From: Druceiella hillmani
Lineage: Eukaryota; Arthropoda; Insecta; Lepidoptera; Hepialidae
Direction: 5' to 3'
DNA: 64,000 bases
Assembly (NCBI GenBank): GCA_039881145.1
Contig: JAYKKI010000052.1
Location: 13,748,501-13,812,500, forward strand
The position numbers were made by a program, and so were the translations under genes. Under the pieces are notes generated by a model. That model was not told where the DNA came from. It saw only the letters and a program-made list of their open reading frames with translations, and did not search any database. Below, piece after piece: positions 60,214 to 64,000 of the stretch; the stretch's first letter is position 1, and the number at the start of each line of letters is the position of its first letter.

Positions 60214-63200
60214 TCTTATTAACTACTCTTTATATATTAAGACTATAATACTTATATAAACACGTTTATGAAGATAACCTTTTCGTTTTGATTGTATTTA
60301 TGATGGATGATTGCATTTTATATTTTGATCTTTCTTAATTTTCAATATATGAGTTGTTTATTTTGATTTTCCTGATAATACCAGTTTTTATAAATTATAT
60401 TCTATTTCTGTAACGCTAGAAGATGAAAGAGAATTTAATAATTTATTAGTACTAACGAATCTACTAGTTGGTTAAAAATAATGCGGTATACGACAGAAAT
60501 AGATCAAAGAATTTCAAGTCACACAGATCTTTCTATTAAGATGATGAGAAAATATAATATTCTTTGCATTCTGAAGCAATGGTACCCATAGCTTTAGATG
60601 TATTGAATCATCACTGACATGATTATGGATGTTACTTTATGTGTAATTGATTGAAGAGCATTCATGCCTTACTTTGTATAAATTTGGTCAGATAATCAGA
60701 TAAAATTTAGCAACGACCTCCAATTTGTATATATATAGATATGTGATAGTTTAATTATATTTATTTTCAGCAAAAAGACGAGAAGACGTTATATTCTTCA
60801 ATATTTAAACTTAAATTTCCAATTCAATGTTTAAATGCTACAACTGGTTTAGCAAAAAATTACATAGATTGAGATTAACGAAATAGATTCTACATCAGTG
60901 GGACATTATCAATACTCAGAACTGTAAGGAGTTTGTAAATGTTGCTGAAAGTGGAGAAGCGTTTTTATGTAGAAATATGGTGTATTTTTAATAATTATTT
61001 ATTACTGTGATCGTTAACTCACCTATTTTAAGATATTTTTATCATATTTAGAGTAAAACTTGAATTCGTCTCCGTGAGTGCTAATGTGGTCAAATCTGAC
61101 TTACCAACATATTTAAACAAAAAAGAAAGAACTTTTAGAAAAATATTTCATAACGTAGCCAATTACTGGAAAAGGTTTTTGGAAATTCTAACCAACTAAG
61201 GTAAAAAGAAAGAAACTGACAGTTAAGCAACTTTTTAAGCCAACTTGTTTTTTTTATGTAGTCCGTGTGGCTGACTAATAATACCCACGAAAAGTACTTT
61301 GAGATATTTGTTACTTAATCACGACTAAAAGGTAGGACTTCATGAAACTATATTATTGGTATAGGCTGGATACGAGCTAAGACGTGGGCTACACTATAAT
61401 AAAAAAAATAACATAACATAGCAGAACATGTATATTAAATCGATTACTTACGTGTCTCGACAGCCCAAAAGTTACATACGATCAATAATTTATCTCACAA
61501 AAAGCTAGTCTCTTTTTATAAAATTGACATTTCGTTTTACATAAAAATATTAGATTATTATTTATTATTGGATAAAATTGTTGTACAAAAATTTAGTGTT
61601 AGATAGAGAAAGAATAAAACTAGCACTATGAGGGTTCGGAACATACTTAAGTACACATAATAGTTAAAACAAATAACTGTATATAAATACTCGACTTGTG
61701 TTAACCAATAACAAATATTATTTTTCACTGTGTAAATATATTGCTTATTATGCATTTCACAAGCATACGAAAAATAAATTCGTTGCCTATTCAAAAATCG
61801 AGGAAGATCTCTAATGTACAATCGTATAAGTATACATTTTAAATATATAAGCGAAATTAATACAATTTAATTTTAACACTATTACCATATTAACATAAAG
61901 TCCTAATAACATTTTTAATAAAATGTGTAAAAAATAAACTGGTTATTACGAATTAATAAATTGGAATAGTTGTGAATTAAAAAGGCCAGTATTCCGAATT
62001 TCAGAAACCTTTTTATTAAATCTATTTTTGTTTTCTTTTTACCGCTGAAGAGATGCAATAAGTTATACAAGAACGTAGGATGTGAAAAAAGTTTAGCACA
62101 TTTTTGCTTACGAATGGACTACAATTTCACTATATGTGAGATTTGTTATATTTAGCTACAATAAAATAGCTCTTTACTAGTTTGCAACTATAACAAATTC
62201 TCTCTTTAATTTACTAGTAGCCGTTATCCTAATTTTTTCCTTTCTTAACAAAAGTAATTCAGAAATTGTGGAGTAAGGATGGGAATATATTAGCAAAATA
62301 TTTTGAAGACAAGTCAACAGAGATCGTATAAAATATGTTACTAGATATTTTTAGTTTAATTTCACTTATAAGCCTTTTTAAAGAAATTGAGATTTTTGAG
62401 ACCATTTTTATTGTTCCGCAGCTAAAAGATGGAAACAGAACCTACGAGTTTATGATTAGACTTCGATGTCTGTCCATTGAGAAAAACAGTTGCGAAAATA
62501 GTGTCAATTTGAAATTGGGCGTAATTATGGAATCTGCTTGTCCTCATCTATTAAAAGAAATTTTGAAAGTGTTTTTATTTTTATTGAAAATGGGAATTTT
62601 ACATTGAAAGTGGGGACTACAAGTCAACGTCAAGTATCATATGAAAGTGTATTCTTTATACAATTCAAAATTATTTCTCTTTTAATTTTAAACTATGCAA
62701 CTTTTGGGATGCAACAAAAAATATTGGAAAAAAATCACCCCAACACCCACCTCCCACCCTTCCTCGACGCCTAAGTTCGAAGTTAGCTAGCTGAAAGACA
62801 TAGACATCATTTAGAGTAAAAGAAGATTTATTTATTTATTTAAAGACTTTGATGAACAGTCATCTGACAAACTTGTTTCTACAGAAGCAATCTCTTACAG
62901 TTAACCAGAGTTAGAATGCAATAAAAACAAAATAGGATATGCATAAAGTTACATATTATAACAATATGTAAAAGATAAAATAATTTAAATCAAAACAGGG
63001 ACAAAAAAGGATAGGCAGAAAATCACACATTACAACAACTTTTAAAAGATAAACTAATAGAAACCAAAAAAAAGAGACCAAAGAAAACAAACAAAAATCT
63101 AGATCGATATGACTGGTGGAATTTTAGATCTGAATTGAGGGAAAGGAATAAAAAGAATTAAAGGATGCAATGATATGAAAGGAAAGAGAATTTTTCAAAG

Positions 63201-63844
63201 TTAAAGAAGACAACACTTTTTCAGACGGCTTTTGAAAGCTAGAAGTTACGGCGAAAGTCTGATGTCAGAATTCAGTTTAATCCATTATTTGGCAGCATAA
63301 ACAGTGAAAGAATGCTCATAGAAAAAATAGAATGTTTGGGGATAAGGAGCGTGAGAAGTATGTCAGAACGTAGATACAGATGACTAAAAAGGGCTGTAAA
63401 TTTTGCTAAAAGATAAGGGGGACTGTTAGGGTTATTTAAGATATTATAGAGTAGCAAAAGAATATGGAACTTGCGTCGATATTGTACCAAACATTTGTAG
63501 TTTTTTTTGTCACTTATTACTTAATTTCTACAACATTATCGTGAAGTATTGTATTGAATAGAGAATTTTAATTTTATCTGCGCAATTCATAATATTCTGG
63601 AAACAGGATCCTCGGCTTTAGTATTCCGCTTTTTATACTATTTAGTGGTTTTTTTTTAAATTTCAAAGCATCGTTTGTGAATTATTAAATTCAAACCCTC
63701 TATTTTGAACTGATGCACAAATATTGTGAGAAATGGAAAATTTATGTAAAACTGTTTATTTGTTGTAAGTTTATATAAGAATTACTCGTCAGGTATGCTG
63801 CAAAAATTAATTTGCTGAATTGTGTATTCCGACAAGTACCTGAC
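60214..63844. other. AT-rich DNA, no gene seen
   Basis: Open frames up to 90 codons (62335-62607 plus, 61558-61821 minus) are of random AT composition with no motif. A (TTTA) run lies at about 62827-62844, and 62880-63260 is strongly A-rich on the plus strand, which could be an old untranslated region of a retroelement, though nothing else supports that. Confidence 0.5.
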
Positions 63845-63995
63845 CGTTTTTAGGGTTCTGTAATAGAACGGTCCAATCGAAACCCTATTTTTTATGAACT
63901 TTGTATATCCATTTGTCCATTTGTCCCTCCGTACGTCTGTATATAACAGGCTTGTAACTTCTAAACAAAATAAGATACAAACATAAAATTGATCC
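63845..63995 (-). repeat. Dispersed SINE-like repeat tail at the window end
   Basis: tttttagggttctgtaatag, gaaaccctattttttatg and catttgtccctccgtacgtc with tgtatataacaggcttgtaa give the reverse-complement order of the gacagacggac / aaccctaaaa ending. It probably continues beyond the window. Confidence 0.5.
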
Positions 63996-64000
63996 ATGAT

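Noticed and set aside
62335..62607. 90-codon plus-strand frame
   Set aside because: Overlaps another frame at 62538-62774, has random AT composition and no domain.

Overview
This is AT-rich insect nuclear DNA, most likely from a moth or butterfly. The lineage rests on the LINE relics (endonuclease and reverse-transcriptase pieces of types common in lepidopteran genomes), on short dispersed repeats ending in the gacggacgga / ggaaccctaaaa signature, and on repeats with the 'cttcgttcgcgtg' and 'ttttgaagtcggtt' signatures common in Lepidoptera. I found no intact protein-coding gene, rRNA gene, intact tRNA gene or CRISPR array. The window reads as intergenic DNA or a very large intron.

Layout. 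1-11.0 kb: unique AT-rich DNA with microsatellites, a 57-bp palindrome (5.16 kb) and a small tandem repeat (9.5 kb). 11.08-19.04 kb: an unbroken satellite of about 57 head-to-tail 140-bp monomers. Its first 6.1 kb is almost fully homogenised; its last 1.8 kb diverges and is partly arranged as a 420-bp three-monomer higher-order repeat. 19-38 kb: AT-rich DNA with dispersed repeats, a possible transposase scrap at the satellite edge, a tRNA-like relic, foldback elements, and several GC-richer islands (22.5, 27.6, 30.2 and 31.8 kb). 38-60 kb: a transposon graveyard holding three dead LINE fragments (38.1-38.6 kb endonuclease, 52.5-53.0 kb and 55.1-56.1 kb reverse transcriptase), two foldback elements, minisatellites, more GC islands (42.1, 50.4 and 56.3 kb) and five copies of one unusual element. 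60-64 kb: mostly unremarkable.

The main discovery candidate is that five-copy element (38.95, 39.91, 43.21, 54.19 and 59.16 kb). Each copy is 180-260 bp and flanked by an 8-13 bp target-site duplication. Full copies are long hairpins followed by a conserved 3' tail of about 45 bp. The conserved part of each arm reads as a hammerhead self-cleaving ribozyme with a very short stem III: core CTGAAGA and GAAA, a 5-bp stem II, a 3-bp stem III, C at the cleavage position and a 4-bp stem I. Ribozyme, variable duplications and inverted terminal units together match what is known of Penelope-like retroelements, so these are probably small non-autonomous members of that group. No Penelope-type reverse transcriptase is visible here, so any mobilising protein would have to come from elsewhere in the genome.
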